Shown: positions 33,839-42,970, numbered from the stretch's first letter. The stretch: DNA of 64,000 bases from Aliivibrio sp. 1S175 (GCF_001690985.1 NZ_MAJS01000046.1:62001-126000), one strand, 5' to 3'. The notes: generated by a model not told the origin, from the sequence alone. A program made the numbers and translations.

Positions 33839-35181
33839 TGTCTCGAAACAATGATAACCGCAGAGGTATTCATCTTGTTATCTTCATGCTTGTGTTACTT
33901 ATGACCGTGAGTTTCAGTTCTCGATCCGATGCAGCAGAAAAACTGACGAAAGCAGATCAAGTGACAATTAAGAGTTGGTTAAGTGATTCAAAAATCAATC
34001 AAAGTGGTGATAAAAAAACGCCAACGTATTCAATAAATCAGCAAGTTATCTTATATATAGAGGTGGTGACGCCTAGATGGTTTACCGGAGGGACTCGAAT
34101 TGCTCCGATTGAAATTCCTAACGTGGTCGCAAAACAGCGTAACCAATTGGCCACTAACTTTACGGAAAGACGAAATGGAGTCACCTGGACTCATCAGCGA
34201 TGGGAGGTGACATTATATCCGCAATCGGAAGGGACATTTGTTATTCCACCAACGGCAGTAAAAGTACAGGTTTCGCGTGAAGGTGTTGGTAATGTATCTG
34301 GTGTGCTTTATACCGATCCACAGAGGTTTAGTGCGATTACGCCTTCTGGGCTTTTGAGTGATGATATAGAATGGGTAGCAGGACGTAATTTCACGCTAGA
34401 GCAAGAGTGGGAAAGTTCGAACGAGGATCTAAAAGTTGGAGACGCTATCACTCGTACTGTCATTATCAAAGGTGCCGATACATTAGCAATGCTGATCCCT
34501 GAGCTAATTGAATTAAACTCAAATGATGGGTATCAAACTTACGCCCAACCGAATCAATTGAGAGATACGCAAACTCGAGGCGATTATTTATCAGAAAGAA
34601 AAGAATCGGTTGTGTACGTATTGCAAAATGGAGGAGAGGTAACGTTTCCTCCGATAACGCTTACTTGGTGGGACAACGAAACACAACAGTTGAAAAGCAG
34701 TAAATTAGAAGGAAATACTTTTGCTGTTACACATACCTTTAGTTCTTGGTTAACTCAATATTGGAAAGCATTAGTTATCGTTTTTGGGCTATGTTTTGTA
34801 TTGATAGTACTGGTAGTTAACGTTGTGCGTTATTATCAAACTCATCCATTACCTGCTTGGTTTATTTATTCTAAAGCGGTGAAAAATCAACAATGGGGCA
34901 AAGTGAGAGTATTGCTTTACCGGTCATTGAGATCAAATTATCAAATAATGGAATTAAAGCAGTACAAGAAAACAACAGAATGGCAGCAGGATGTTAAAGA
35001 ATTTCAGACCAATAATATAACCAAATCATTATCGACACGAGTATGGAAAGGGATGACTCAACCATTAACGCTATTTACTTTTATTTTAGCAAGGTTTAAA
35101 CCAGATGATGTCTTTCCTAAATTAAAAAAGAAAAAAGAAAAATATAAGAAAAAGCAAGATAATCAACACAAAAGTAGCTAA
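33838..35181 (+). CDS. BatD-like secreted/membrane protein
   Basis: The 447-residue protein starts with a signal-anchor (IHLVIFMLVLLMTVSFSS, ending DAAE) and has repeated beta-rich Ig-like regions (about 40-300). A single membrane span (ALVIVFGLCFVLIVLVVNVVRYY) follows near residue 310 and then a basic cytosolic tail ending in KKKKEKYKKKQ. BatD proteins are the last gene of Bat operons and have this layout. It overlaps the VWA-TPR stop (AATG), so it ends the six-gene operon started by MoxR. Confidence 0.82.
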   Translation: MSRNNDNRRGIHLVIFMLVLLMTVSFSSRSDAAEKLTKADQVTIKSWLSDSKINQSGDKKTPTYSINQQVILYIEVVTPRWFTGGTRIAPIEIPNVVAKQRNQLATNFTERRNGVTWTHQRWEVTLYPQSEGTFVIPPTAVKVQVSREGVGNVSGVLYTDPQRFSAITPSGLLSDDIEWVAGRNFTLEQEWESSNEDLKVGDAITRTVIIKGADTLAMLIPELIELNSNDGYQTYAQPNQLRDTQTRGDYLSERKESVVYVLQNGGEVTFPPITLTWWDNETQQLKSSKLEGNTFAVTHTFSSWLTQYWKALVIVFGLCFVLIVLVVNVVRYYQTHPLPAWFIYSKAVKNQQWGKVRVLLYRSLRSNYQIMELKQYKKTTEWQQDVKEFQTNNITKSLSTRVWKGMTQPLTLFTFILARFKPDDVFPKLKKKKEKYKKKQDNQHKSS

Positions 35182-35247
35182 TTGTTGTTGTTTCAGGCTG
35201 TCAATTCTATACAGTAACGTTAAAAGCAATAAACCATGTTGGTGATA

Positions 35248-36162
35248 ATGAAAAGTACAGAACTCAATTTAATTCCAATCTTTGTTGCTATTTATGAAGA
35301 AAAAAATCTGTCTAAAGCCGCGGCAAGGATGAGTATTAGTCAGCCCGCTGTAAGTAAAGCGTTAAAACGACTTCGTGAAATTTATGATGATCCACTTTTT
35401 TATCGAAATACATCAGGGGTAGAACCAACGGTGTTCTCCTCTGATATTTATCCTGCGATGTCAGCGGCGCTTAAAAACTTTACGTCAACGCTATCTGCAT
35501 CGAGAGAGTTTGATCCAAAAACATCGAATCGTATTTTTTCTATTGCAGTCGTTTCTACAGTAAGTTATTCGCTTGTTCCGAAATTAGTTAAGCAAATAAG
35601 AACGGTTGCTCCTAATATTTCATTGGAAGTCCACCCTCAATTTACTGAAGATCTTGAGGCTGATTTACGCTTACAACGATACGACCTTGTGATTGATATG
35701 GCAATAAGGGGCCGTTCGCTCTTAAAATCAGAAGTCATTTATTCTGAAAAACTAAAAGTGGTGTGCGGTAAAAGTCACCCACGCATAGGTGATACGATTT
35801 CCCTTGAAGAGTTTTTAAAAGAAGAACACGTTGCGGCTTCTCGTTGGCATAGCCGTAGCAGCTTGCTTAATGCTGAAGATATAGGTGAATTGGATGCTCG
35901 TAATATTGTGATACGAGCCGCAGGGGCTTTTGAAATGATGCCAATTATCGCTTCAACGGAAATGATTGGTATTTTGCCACAATCATCGATTGATGATTTA
36001 GGGGCATATTATAACTTAAAGTCGATGGACCTTCCTTTTGGCCAGCATCAACATGATTTATGTTCTATTTGGCATCCAAGCAGAACGTCAGAAAGTGGAC
36101 ATCGTTGGTTACGTCAGCAGATTCAAAAGGCTGTGAAATCAGAACTTACTCTTAGTCCCTAG
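35248..36162 (+). CDS. LysR-family transcriptional regulator
   Basis: An ATG at 35236 is in frame, but the ATG at 35248 gives the usual LysR beginning (MKSTELNLIPIFVAIYEEKNLSKAA) and a 304-residue protein. The helix-turn-helix AAARMSISQPAVSKALKRLREIYDDPLFYR and an effector-binding domain with FSIAVVSTVSYSLVPKLV are standard. It lies between the Bat operon and the convergent phosphatase gene, so it may control the sulfatase/phosphatase cluster. Inducer unknown. Confidence 0.85.
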   Translation: MKSTELNLIPIFVAIYEEKNLSKAAARMSISQPAVSKALKRLREIYDDPLFYRNTSGVEPTVFSSDIYPAMSAALKNFTSTLSASREFDPKTSNRIFSIAVVSTVSYSLVPKLVKQIRTVAPNISLEVHPQFTEDLEADLRLQRYDLVIDMAIRGRSLLKSEVIYSEKLKVVCGKSHPRIGDTISLEEFLKEEHVAASRWHSRSSLLNAEDIGELDARNIVIRAAGAFEMMPIIASTEMIGILPQSSIDDLGAYYNLKSMDLPFGQHQHDLCSIWHPSRTSESGHRWLRQQIQKAVKSELTLSP

Positions 36163-36192
36163 AATTAACTATATTTTGGGTAAAATACGAAT

Positions 36193-36229
36193 AAAAAAGC
36201 AGCGTTAGATTTCTCTACGCTGCTTTTTT
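36193..36229. terminator. Bidirectional terminator between LysR and phosphatase genes
   Basis: A perfect 13-bp inverted repeat (A6-GCAGCGT / ACGCTGC-T6) serves the converging plus- and minus-strand genes. Confidence 0.88.
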
Positions 36230-36247
36230 GTTGGTGCAAGTTTATAC

Positions 36248-37942
36248 TTAATTGTCAAAAACTTCGGTTAAGATCTTTCCTGTTGCCCCACTTGGTTGAG
36301 TTATCCCTAAGATACTTGATAGGGTTGGCGCAATATCATATGGCGTTACTTCTCGACTGACTTTTTGGTCATCAATATTGTATCCTGCGAAAATGATCGG
36401 TACATAGGTATCATAACGCCATGGGGAACCATGAGTTGATGCGATAGTTAACCCATCCATATCATTGATAAAGTTACGAGGTTCATAAACCACATACACA
36501 TCACCAGAGCGAAGCGGGTGGTAGTTGTTTTTCACCAATTGCATCGTGTGAGTCTTTGGAACTTGATTTTTATCTATGTCAGAACTTGTGACTGCATATG
36601 CAATCCCTTTAATTTTTAGCAGCTCTTTGGCAACGGTTTTTTGTACTTCTTCAAGGGAGGCTCCCTTTTTCTTAATTACGTCATGATTTAAGTAAATATA
36701 AGGCTGAGCGTATAAGCGTATCGCGTCTTCACCTAATCCAAACTCTGTTTTTAAACGGGTTAATAGTTGAGGAGAGATTAGTTTTTTCTGATCAAAGAGT
36801 GCAGGTTGCTGAGCGCCTAATGCATTGACTACCGCAGGTGCTTCGGGCGCACCGTGGTCGGCAGACAGTACAATCAGAGTGTTTTCTAACCCAACGTGCT
36901 CGTCGACATTTTTCAACAGCTTTGTAATGGTTTTATCCAACCTAATTAAGTTGTCTTCCGCTTCTAAACTTGTAGGGCCATACATGTGGATCACGTAATC
37001 ATTTGCTGAAAAGCTGACGGCTAAATAATCAGTAAACTTTCCTTTTCCTAAGTTTTCTTTTTTAAGTAAGGTACTCGCAAAATTCTCAGTTAATTCATCA
37101 CCCGCAGGGCTTAATGTCAGCATGGTACTGTAATATTTATAACTTGCAGGGCCGTATGGGTGAGGGAAAGTACGTTTAAAGCCCGCTAAATCGACTTTAT
37201 AATCCGTGTTGCCTTCTTTTAAGGTGTATTTTTCAGGAGGAAGAGATAACTCCCAACGTTTCCCTGAATATTGATTAGGTAGCTTTTTTTCATTCCATGT
37301 GGTTACCCATTGAGGGTATTCGTCATAGTAGTAATTGCTGGTAACGAATTCTGATTCTGCTTTTGAAAACCAGAAGGCTTTGCCTGAATGCCCCCCAAGA
37401 GAAATAGCGCCTCTGTCTTTAACTGAAACCGAAAATATTTTTGATTCGCCGTTGCTTGAAATCGCAAGTTCATCGCTAAATGTGGTGGCTAAAATAGGAT
37501 CAGGAGAGCGACCATCTTCTGTTGCAACTTTTTGTGTAGGGTCAATCTCGGTAGATTTATTTACCCCAGCCCCCGAAGTTAGCATGCTGTAATTGCCATC
37601 TTCAACGTTATATACCAAACGTTCTTTGTTTCGGTCGTACCACACGTTTCCTACCATGCCATGGACACTAGGCGGCGCTCCTGTTGCAAGTGATACGTGT
37701 CCGACAATGGTTTCCGTATTGCCATGTTGAAAATACGCATTGGTGTAATAAGTGCCATCGTCCATGAGATAGCGAAAACCACCATCCCCAAAGTTTGCTT
37801 TGTAGCGTTCGAGTAGATCGCCTCTGAGCGCATCAACCGTAATTTGTAATACGAGCTTTGGTTTGCTCTCGGCTGAGACTGAAGTCATTGGCACTATAAG
37901 CACGCCAGCTAACGTCATATAATGTAATGTTTTACTTTTCAT
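36248..37942 (-). CDS. Secreted alkaline phosphatase-superfamily protein, PafA-like
   Basis: The 564-residue protein has a signal peptide ending VSAES and the type I phosphodiesterase/alkaline phosphatase fold: metal-binding QITVDALRGDLLERY, probable nucleophile region HGNTETIVGHVSLATGAPPSVHGMVGN with a threonine nucleophile, SANDYVIHMYGP (metal Asp/His), LSADHGAPEAP, and THGSPWRYDTYVPIIFAG. It is like the single-residue-nucleophile PafA phosphatases of marine bacteria, which release phosphate from esters without inhibition by product. Some relatives act on sulfate esters. It ends a divergent group with the lipoprotein behind it. Confidence 0.85.
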   Translation of the reverse strand: MKSKTLHYMTLAGVLIVPMTSVSAESKPKLVLQITVDALRGDLLERYKANFGDGGFRYLMDDGTYYTNAYFQHGNTETIVGHVSLATGAPPSVHGMVGNVWYDRNKERLVYNVEDGNYSMLTSGAGVNKSTEIDPTQKVATEDGRSPDPILATTFSDELAISSNGESKIFSVSVKDRGAISLGGHSGKAFWFSKAESEFVTSNYYYDEYPQWVTTWNEKKLPNQYSGKRWELSLPPEKYTLKEGNTDYKVDLAGFKRTFPHPYGPASYKYYSTMLTLSPAGDELTENFASTLLKKENLGKGKFTDYLAVSFSANDYVIHMYGPTSLEAEDNLIRLDKTITKLLKNVDEHVGLENTLIVLSADHGAPEAPAVVNALGAQQPALFDQKKLISPQLLTRLKTEFGLGEDAIRLYAQPYIYLNHDVIKKKGASLEEVQKTVAKELLKIKGIAYAVTSSDIDKNQVPKTHTMQLVKNNYHPLRSGDVYVVYEPRNFINDMDGLTIASTHGSPWRYDTYVPIIFAGYNIDDQKVSREVTPYDIAPTLSSILGITQPSGATGKILTEVFDN

Positions 37943-37972
37943 TATTTGCTTCCTTGCTAAAGTTAAACGGGG

Positions 37973-38767
37973 TTATTTTATATCTTTTACTAAACGTAGG
38001 CCCATATCAGCCATAATGATGGATTGACTTGCAAAATCTCGGCGGTAATTTTCTGATTCGTTTGCATTATAAGAAAAACTACTACCACGCACCGATTTAT
38101 GCGCTAAACCACTCGCTTCATTACGTGCATTGTTTGGATTGTCTTTTGGTGAATAACGATAAAAATTAGCATCATAAGCATCACTCACAAACTCACCAAC
38201 ATTTCCTGTCATGTCATATAAGCCTAGTTCATTGGGCTGTTTCATTCCAACGGGATGAGCTTGATTATTGGCATTTTGTGAATACCATGCGACATCATCA
38301 ATGTTATTTGATCCACTGTAAGCATAACCTTTACTTTCATTCCCACCACGAGCAGCATATTCCCACTCAGCTTCAGTTGGTAAACGATACGTTTCACCTG
38401 TCATTTCATTTAGCTTTTCAATAAAGAAGTTTGCTTGTTGCCAACTTAAATTATTTACTGGGATATTTGGTGATTGGAAATAACTCATTGATGAGCCCAT
38501 AACGGCTTCAAAAATTTCTTGGGTTACTTCAAATTTAGAAATGTAAAACCCATTAACCGTGACTGGGTGCGCTGGTTTTTCTGCTTTTTTAGCTTCAGGA
38601 GCATCAGACCCCATTACATATTCACCGGGGTCAACTCGCACCATATTGTTATCTATTTTTAAGGCGATGGGGTGAGGGGGGGTACTCGCGCATCCGACTA
38701 ATGCGGAGCTAAGAATAATCGTGGTGAGTAATGTTTTTGTATTGCTTAAAAAAGACACTCTAAACAT
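37973..38767 (-). CDS. SUMF1/FGE-fold lipoprotein without catalytic cysteines
   Basis: The ATG at 38767 is preferred over 38815; it gives 264 residues with a lipobox LVGC, so the protein is anchored in the membrane. The formylglycine-generating-enzyme fold is clear: MVRVDPGEYVMGSD, GFYISKFEVTQEIFEAVMG, VNNLSWQQANFFIEKLN, YRLPTEAEWEYAARGG, GLYDMTGNVGEFVSDAY, and SVRGSSFSYN...MGLRLV. After the lipid Cys the sequence contains no cysteine at all, so the copper-binding cysteine pair of true FGE is absent. It is therefore not a sulfatase-maturing oxidase and more likely a binding or structural subunit. Confidence 0.85.
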   Translation of the reverse strand: MFRVSFLSNTKTLLTTIILSSALVGCASTPPHPIALKIDNNMVRVDPGEYVMGSDAPEAKKAEKPAHPVTVNGFYISKFEVTQEIFEAVMGSSMSYFQSPNIPVNNLSWQQANFFIEKLNEMTGETYRLPTEAEWEYAARGGNESKGYAYSGSNNIDDVAWYSQNANNQAHPVGMKQPNELGLYDMTGNVGEFVSDAYDANFYRYSPKDNPNNARNEASGLAHKSVRGSSFSYNANESENYRRDFASQSIIMADMGLRLVKDIK

Positions 38768-38902
38768 GATGTTCTCTACAGTAATGATTAAGTATTTATT
38801 ATATAGTGAAAACACTTTCTAAAATGGAATAACGTATATAACTAATTCGTTTGTTCTTTTTGTTTATTATGAGGTTAGAACTTATCTTTGCCGCGTCTCT
38901 GG

Positions 38903-38920
38903 GTGGAGAAGCATTTGCTT
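38903..38920 (+). promoter_or_regulatory. Possible sigma-54 promoter of the sulfatase maturase gene
   Basis: GTGG at -24 and TTTGCTT at -12 have GG and GC 12 bases apart. The -24 element lacks the usual CA after GG, so only the spacing and the -12 element are good. It lies 44 bases before the maturase start codon. Confidence 0.25.
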
Positions 38921-38963
38921 AGTTAGTTCTTTTTTTGAATATATTTAAGTTATAGGAATCAAT

Positions 38964-40283
38964 ATGATTATTACTCAAGGTCCTCAATTTCAAGGTAAGG
39001 CATCAAAGCGATTGCATGTTATGGCAAAGCCAATTGGGGCTGTATGTAATATTGATTGCACTTATTGTTATTACTTGAGTAAAGAAGATTTACTTGAATA
39101 TAAAAAAGGCTGTTCGCCGCAAATGGACGACGAAACTCTTGAAATCTATATTCGTCAATATATTGAAGGCCAGAATACACCGGAGATTATCTTTTCATGG
39201 CAAGGCGGAGAGCCGACTTTACTGGGGTTAGAATACTTTGAAAAAATTGTTCATTTTCAAAAAAAATACCAGCCTGATGGGATCGTAATTTCAAATGATT
39301 TGCAAACCAATGGTACGTTATTAACGGATAAATGGTGTGAGTTTTTAGCTGAGAATAATTTTCTCGTCGGTTTAAGTATTGATGGGCCTGAGTTATTACA
39401 TAATGCATATCGTACAAATAAAGCCGGTCGCGGTACGTTTAATCAAGTAATGAAAGCGGTGGATTTATTACATAAGCATAACGTGAAATTTGCGACGTTA
39501 ACCTGTGTAAATAACCTAACCAGTCGTAACCCTCTAGAAGTTTACCGATTCTTACGTGATGTAGTTAAATCGCCTCAAATGCAATTTATTCCTATCGTAG
39601 AGCAAAAAACATTCAGAACCGTTGCGCCACAAACAGAACAAATAACAGCGCAGTTACGTCAAGGCGACAAACGTTTAATTCCTGGTAATAAAGAATCCAT
39701 TATGGAACCGTGGTGTGTATCAGACGAAGCGTGGGGTAATTTCTTAATTGCAGTGTTTGATGAATGGGCACAACATGATTTAGGTAAAGTGTTTGTTCAA
39801 TACTTTGAAGCCAGTGTTGAAACGTGGATGGGGCGTAAAAATCCATTATGTACACTCGGTGAGATTTGTGGGAAAGGGTTAGCAATGGAACATAACGGTG
39901 ATGTGTTTTCTTGTGACCATTATGTCTATCCTGAATATAAAATTGGCAACATTCATGAGCAAGAATTAGATGAACTGGCATACAGTAGAAAGCAGCAAGA
40001 ATTTGGCTTTGCTAAAGCGAAAACCCTAACAACGCAATGTCAGAAGTGTGAATATAAATTTGCCTGCCATGGAGAGTGTCCTAAAAACCGTTTTATTAAA
40101 ACTCGTGATGGCGAACCTGGCTTGAATTATTTATGTGCTGGTTGGTACAAATTCTTCGCTCATGCCGATAAATCCATTGCATACATTCTTAAAATGCTAG
40201 GTAACCCGGTGCAACAAGGAAAGTACAGCGATGCTAAGGTAATGGAAGCTCAGAGAGCCGCTATTTTTCCGACCAAATTTTAA
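38964..40283 (+). CDS. Anaerobic sulfatase-maturating enzyme (radical SAM)
   Basis: The 439-residue enzyme has the radical SAM cluster motif CNIDCTYCYY (Cys at about 28, 32, 35) after HVMAKPIGAV, and SPASM-type cluster-binding cysteines in the C-terminal third: CTLGEICGKGLAMEHNGDVFSCDHYVYPEYKIGNI and CQKCEYKFACHGECPKNRF. The family converts the active-site Cys (or Ser) of sulfatases to formylglycine without oxygen. All three arylsulfatases here carry CTAGR, which it should accept. It is divergent from the SUMF1-like lipoprotein gene and followed by the TPR gene. Confidence 0.93.
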   Translation: MIITQGPQFQGKASKRLHVMAKPIGAVCNIDCTYCYYLSKEDLLEYKKGCSPQMDDETLEIYIRQYIEGQNTPEIIFSWQGGEPTLLGLEYFEKIVHFQKKYQPDGIVISNDLQTNGTLLTDKWCEFLAENNFLVGLSIDGPELLHNAYRTNKAGRGTFNQVMKAVDLLHKHNVKFATLTCVNNLTSRNPLEVYRFLRDVVKSPQMQFIPIVEQKTFRTVAPQTEQITAQLRQGDKRLIPGNKESIMEPWCVSDEAWGNFLIAVFDEWAQHDLGKVFVQYFEASVETWMGRKNPLCTLGEICGKGLAMEHNGDVFSCDHYVYPEYKIGNIHEQELDELAYSRKQQEFGFAKAKTLTTQCQKCEYKFACHGECPKNRFIKTRDGEPGLNYLCAGWYKFFAHADKSIAYILKMLGNPVQQGKYSDAKVMEAQRAAIFPTKF

Positions 40284-40404
40284 AGTGTGCTCCTAAATAA
40301 TGATTATTTATTACCAATCTAACAGGGCATCTAGTTAGGGTGCTTTAGCTACCTGCTTAGGTTGGTATGATTGAAAAAGTGAATGAAGAAATTGGGGAGT
40401 GTTT

Positions 40405-41433
40405 GTGAATAATGTAGTAAAAAAATATGCAGCAATTGGGTTAGTGAGTTTATTAGGTTTTTCGATGCCATCTTATGCAGCAGAAGGGGCTGAACCTGTT
40501 AATCAGGCGCAAAAATTAAGTCCTGAACAACAATTAGCTTATACCGCTCAAAATAAAAATGAGAGTGTAGAAAAAAGAGCCGACGCCTTACGTCAACTCG
40601 CACGTTACCCAAATCAAAATAGCCTAGTGGCTGTTGCTAGAGGCTTGAAAGAAAGCGATCCACAGTTACGTGAGGCGGCGATTATTGGGTCAGACTTATA
40701 TCAGTTTGAATATCGTTGGCGCATGATTTCCCCTTTACTAACGGATTCAGACTTAACCGTTCGTATGACTGCGACGACTAATTTATTGCGCGAATACAGT
40801 GCGATGACGGCAGAGCAGCAACAGCAAATAGAACAACCTTACAATGAAGTGGTTGTTTATCTTTCTGAACAACTGGAAGAGCCGAAAAATACAGATTCTC
40901 AATTGTTATTAGCCGACGTTTACCGTTGGCATAAAGAATGGAAAAAAGCAGATTCTTTATATCAGCCTTTAGTTAAAAATTCGCCTAACAATAGTCAAGC
41001 ATGGTTAAATTTATCGGATAATTACCGTGCGCAGAATAAAGATATAGAGGCGTTAGAGGTATTAAATAAAGGCATCGCTCAATTACCCAAAGAGGCAAGT
41101 TTATATTACTCAAAGGCCTTGACTCAGGTTCGTCTAAACCAAAAAGAAAGTGCGGCTAACGCGATAAAAATAGCAGCAACATTGGCTGAAAACAATAGCT
41201 ACTATTGGTATTTAACCGGTGTGTTACAAGAAAATATTGATATAGATTTTGCGACGGAGTCACTAGAGAAAGCATACCTGATTTCGGGTTCTCCAGAGCA
41301 ATTATACGCCGTGTGTGATATTTATGTTCGTCATGGTAATGAAAAAGCAGACGCTTGCTTGGTAGAACTGGCGAAGATAGCTCCAGAATATGTCATTACA
41401 CAATTGAAAGAAAAGCAAACACAATCAAAATAG
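40405..41433 (+). CDS. Secreted TPR protein, haem-less paralogue of the octahaem cytochrome C-terminus
   Basis: The GTG at 40405 follows GGGGAG by five bases and is preferred to the GTG at 40399; it gives 342 residues with a signal peptide ending SYAAE. The whole mature protein aligns with the last about 320 residues of the cytochrome gene: LRQLARYPNQNSLVAVARGLK against LQRLSAFPSKNTLVALGRAVK, MISPLLTDSDLTVRMTA against ILSPLLTDSVLGIRAEA, and the final YAVCDIYV / FAQCDQLL and APEYVI / APKNVI endings. It has no CxxCH. It probably forms a protein-interaction scaffold with the same partners. Confidence 0.82.
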   Translation: MNNVVKKYAAIGLVSLLGFSMPSYAAEGAEPVNQAQKLSPEQQLAYTAQNKNESVEKRADALRQLARYPNQNSLVAVARGLKESDPQLREAAIIGSDLYQFEYRWRMISPLLTDSDLTVRMTATTNLLREYSAMTAEQQQQIEQPYNEVVVYLSEQLEEPKNTDSQLLLADVYRWHKEWKKADSLYQPLVKNSPNNSQAWLNLSDNYRAQNKDIEALEVLNKGIAQLPKEASLYYSKALTQVRLNQKESAANAIKIAATLAENNSYYWYLTGVLQENIDIDFATESLEKAYLISGSPEQLYAVCDIYVRHGNEKADACLVELAKIAPEYVITQLKEKQTQSK

Positions 41434-41460
41434 TCCATGGCATAAAAAGTTATGTTATAA

Positions 41461-41493
41461 AAAAAGCCCAAGACCTAATGCTTTGGGCTTTTT
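41461..41493. terminator. Bidirectional terminator between the TPR gene and norM
   Basis: AAAAAGCCCAA / TTGGGCTTTTT, an 11-bp perfect stem with an 11-base loop, terminates both converging genes. Confidence 0.88.
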
Positions 41494-41512
41494 AATTTAT
41501 AGCGTTTTTGAA

Positions 41513-42895
41513 TTAATGCATAATTTGCAGTTCATCAACTTCCATATTAATGTGTGTTGGATTTTTATGTAACCAGCGTAAGCGTATACTTAATAGTACG
41601 GCTGATGTAGTTAACCCACCAATAAAGCCAAACCAGAAACCGTAAACGCCCATTGGTTCAACAATCCAATCTGTCATGCCTAGAATATAACCCGCAGGCA
41701 AACCCACAATCCAATAAGAGACAAAGGTACGCTTAAAGATCGCATTCATGTCTTTATAACCACGAAGTGCGCCAGCAGCAACGACTTGTACAGCATCTGT
41801 ACATTGGTAAATCGCAGCAAGTAGCATCAAGCTAACAGCAAGTTCGACAACTTCTTTGTTATCTGAATATAAGTACGCAATTTGCTCACGGAATATCAGC
41901 GTTAAAACGGCCGTGCAGCATGCCATTAATAAACCAAAGGCAAGACCACAGAAACTAGCAATTCTTGCGCCTTCAAGATTGTTTTCACCTAATTGGTGGC
42001 CAACACGGATACTAACCGCAATGGCGATGCTCATTGGTACCATAAAGATCAATGAAGAGAAATTAATGGCGACTTGGTGAGCAGCAACAACGATAGAACC
42101 TAATGGTGAAACCAATAGGGCAACGGCCGCAAATAGGGTGACTTCAAAGAAGATAGAAAGAGCAACAGGTAAACCTAGTTTGAACAAACGGTAGATCTCT
42201 TTAGTTTGTGGTTTGCTCCAGTTTTCATATAAGTTTACGCGGCGTAATTTTGGTGCGATAAACGTATAAATAACCATTGTGATGAACATTAGCCAGTACA
42301 CAATCGCAGTTGCTACACCACAACCTACGCCACCAAGAGCAGGAGCTCCCATTTCGCCATAGACAAACATCCAGTTTAATGGAATATTTGCAGCAAGACC
42401 GATAAAACCAATGATCATCGCTGGCGTTGTTAGAGATAACCCTTCACAGAAGCTACGTAATGCTTGGAAGAGTAAAAAGGCAGGAGCCGCCCATAAAACA
42501 GCGTGTAAGTACCCTTGTGTTTTTGCAAAAAGTTCAGGCTCTACATCCATGGCTGCAATGATAAACCCTGCATTGTAAAGGATAAGCATAATAGGGATAG
42601 AAACTATTAGGGCTAAATAAATACCTTGATGGATCTCAAAAGGAACTTTTTTTGATTTTCCTGAGCCATTTAATTGCGCAACAACGGGAACAAGTGCCAT
42701 TAATAAGCCAACACCAAATAATACTGATGGAAGCCAAACACTTGCAGCAATAGCTACGGCAGCCATGTCGGTTGCACTTACGCCACCAGCCATAACTGTG
42801 TCCACAAAACCCATGCCTGTTTGAGCAACACTAGCAATAAGGACTGGAGTGGATAATTTTATTAATCGAACGATTTCTTTCTGGTATCTGTGCAC
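41513..42895 (-). CDS. norM: MATE multidrug/Na+ efflux protein NorM
   Basis: The 460-residue membrane protein has 12 predicted helices and closely follows Vibrio NorM: MHRYQKEIVRLIKLSTPVLIASVAQ at the start, GFVDTVMAGGVSATDMAAVAIA in helix 1-2 and VPVVAQLNGSGK. The conserved residues for cation coupling (Asp in helix 1 GFVDTVMAG, the FEVTLF region in helix 7) are present. It exports drugs such as fluoroquinolones and cationic dyes with Na+ or H+. It is divergent from ribE, as in other Vibrio genomes. Confidence 0.93.
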   Translation of the reverse strand: MHRYQKEIVRLIKLSTPVLIASVAQTGMGFVDTVMAGGVSATDMAAVAIAASVWLPSVLFGVGLLMALVPVVAQLNGSGKSKKVPFEIHQGIYLALIVSIPIMLILYNAGFIIAAMDVEPELFAKTQGYLHAVLWAAPAFLLFQALRSFCEGLSLTTPAMIIGFIGLAANIPLNWMFVYGEMGAPALGGVGCGVATAIVYWLMFITMVIYTFIAPKLRRVNLYENWSKPQTKEIYRLFKLGLPVALSIFFEVTLFAAVALLVSPLGSIVVAAHQVAINFSSLIFMVPMSIAIAVSIRVGHQLGENNLEGARIASFCGLAFGLLMACCTAVLTLIFREQIAYLYSDNKEVVELAVSLMLLAAIYQCTDAVQVVAAGALRGYKDMNAIFKRTFVSYWIVGLPAGYILGMTDWIVEPMGVYGFWFGFIGGLTTSAVLLSIRLRWLHKNPTHINMEVDELQIMH

Positions 42896-42946
42896 TACGT
42901 CACCGTATAAATATATATGTAAATAAGGATTATAACTGTCGATTCA

Positions 42947-42970
42947 TTATTACGATGGTCGTCGTAATAA
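42947..42970. repeat. Inverted repeat between norM and ribE
   Basis: TTATTACGA and TCGTAATAA flank six bases, 52 bases upstream of norM and about 190 from ribE. It is a possible operator for norM; no regulator can be named. Confidence 0.45.

Noticed and set aside
37880-37910. TTGGCAC sequence resembling a sigma-54 -24 element
   Set aside because: Lies inside the phosphatase coding region and the GC is 10, not 12, bases away.
37973-38767. Aerobic formylglycine-generating enzyme for the sulfatases
   Set aside because: No catalytic cysteines; the radical SAM enzyme at 38964 is the likely maturase.
38869-38922. 17-codon frame upstream of the sulfatase maturase, possible leader peptide
   Set aside because: No ribosome binding site and no regulatory codon run; it overlaps the possible sigma-54 promoter.
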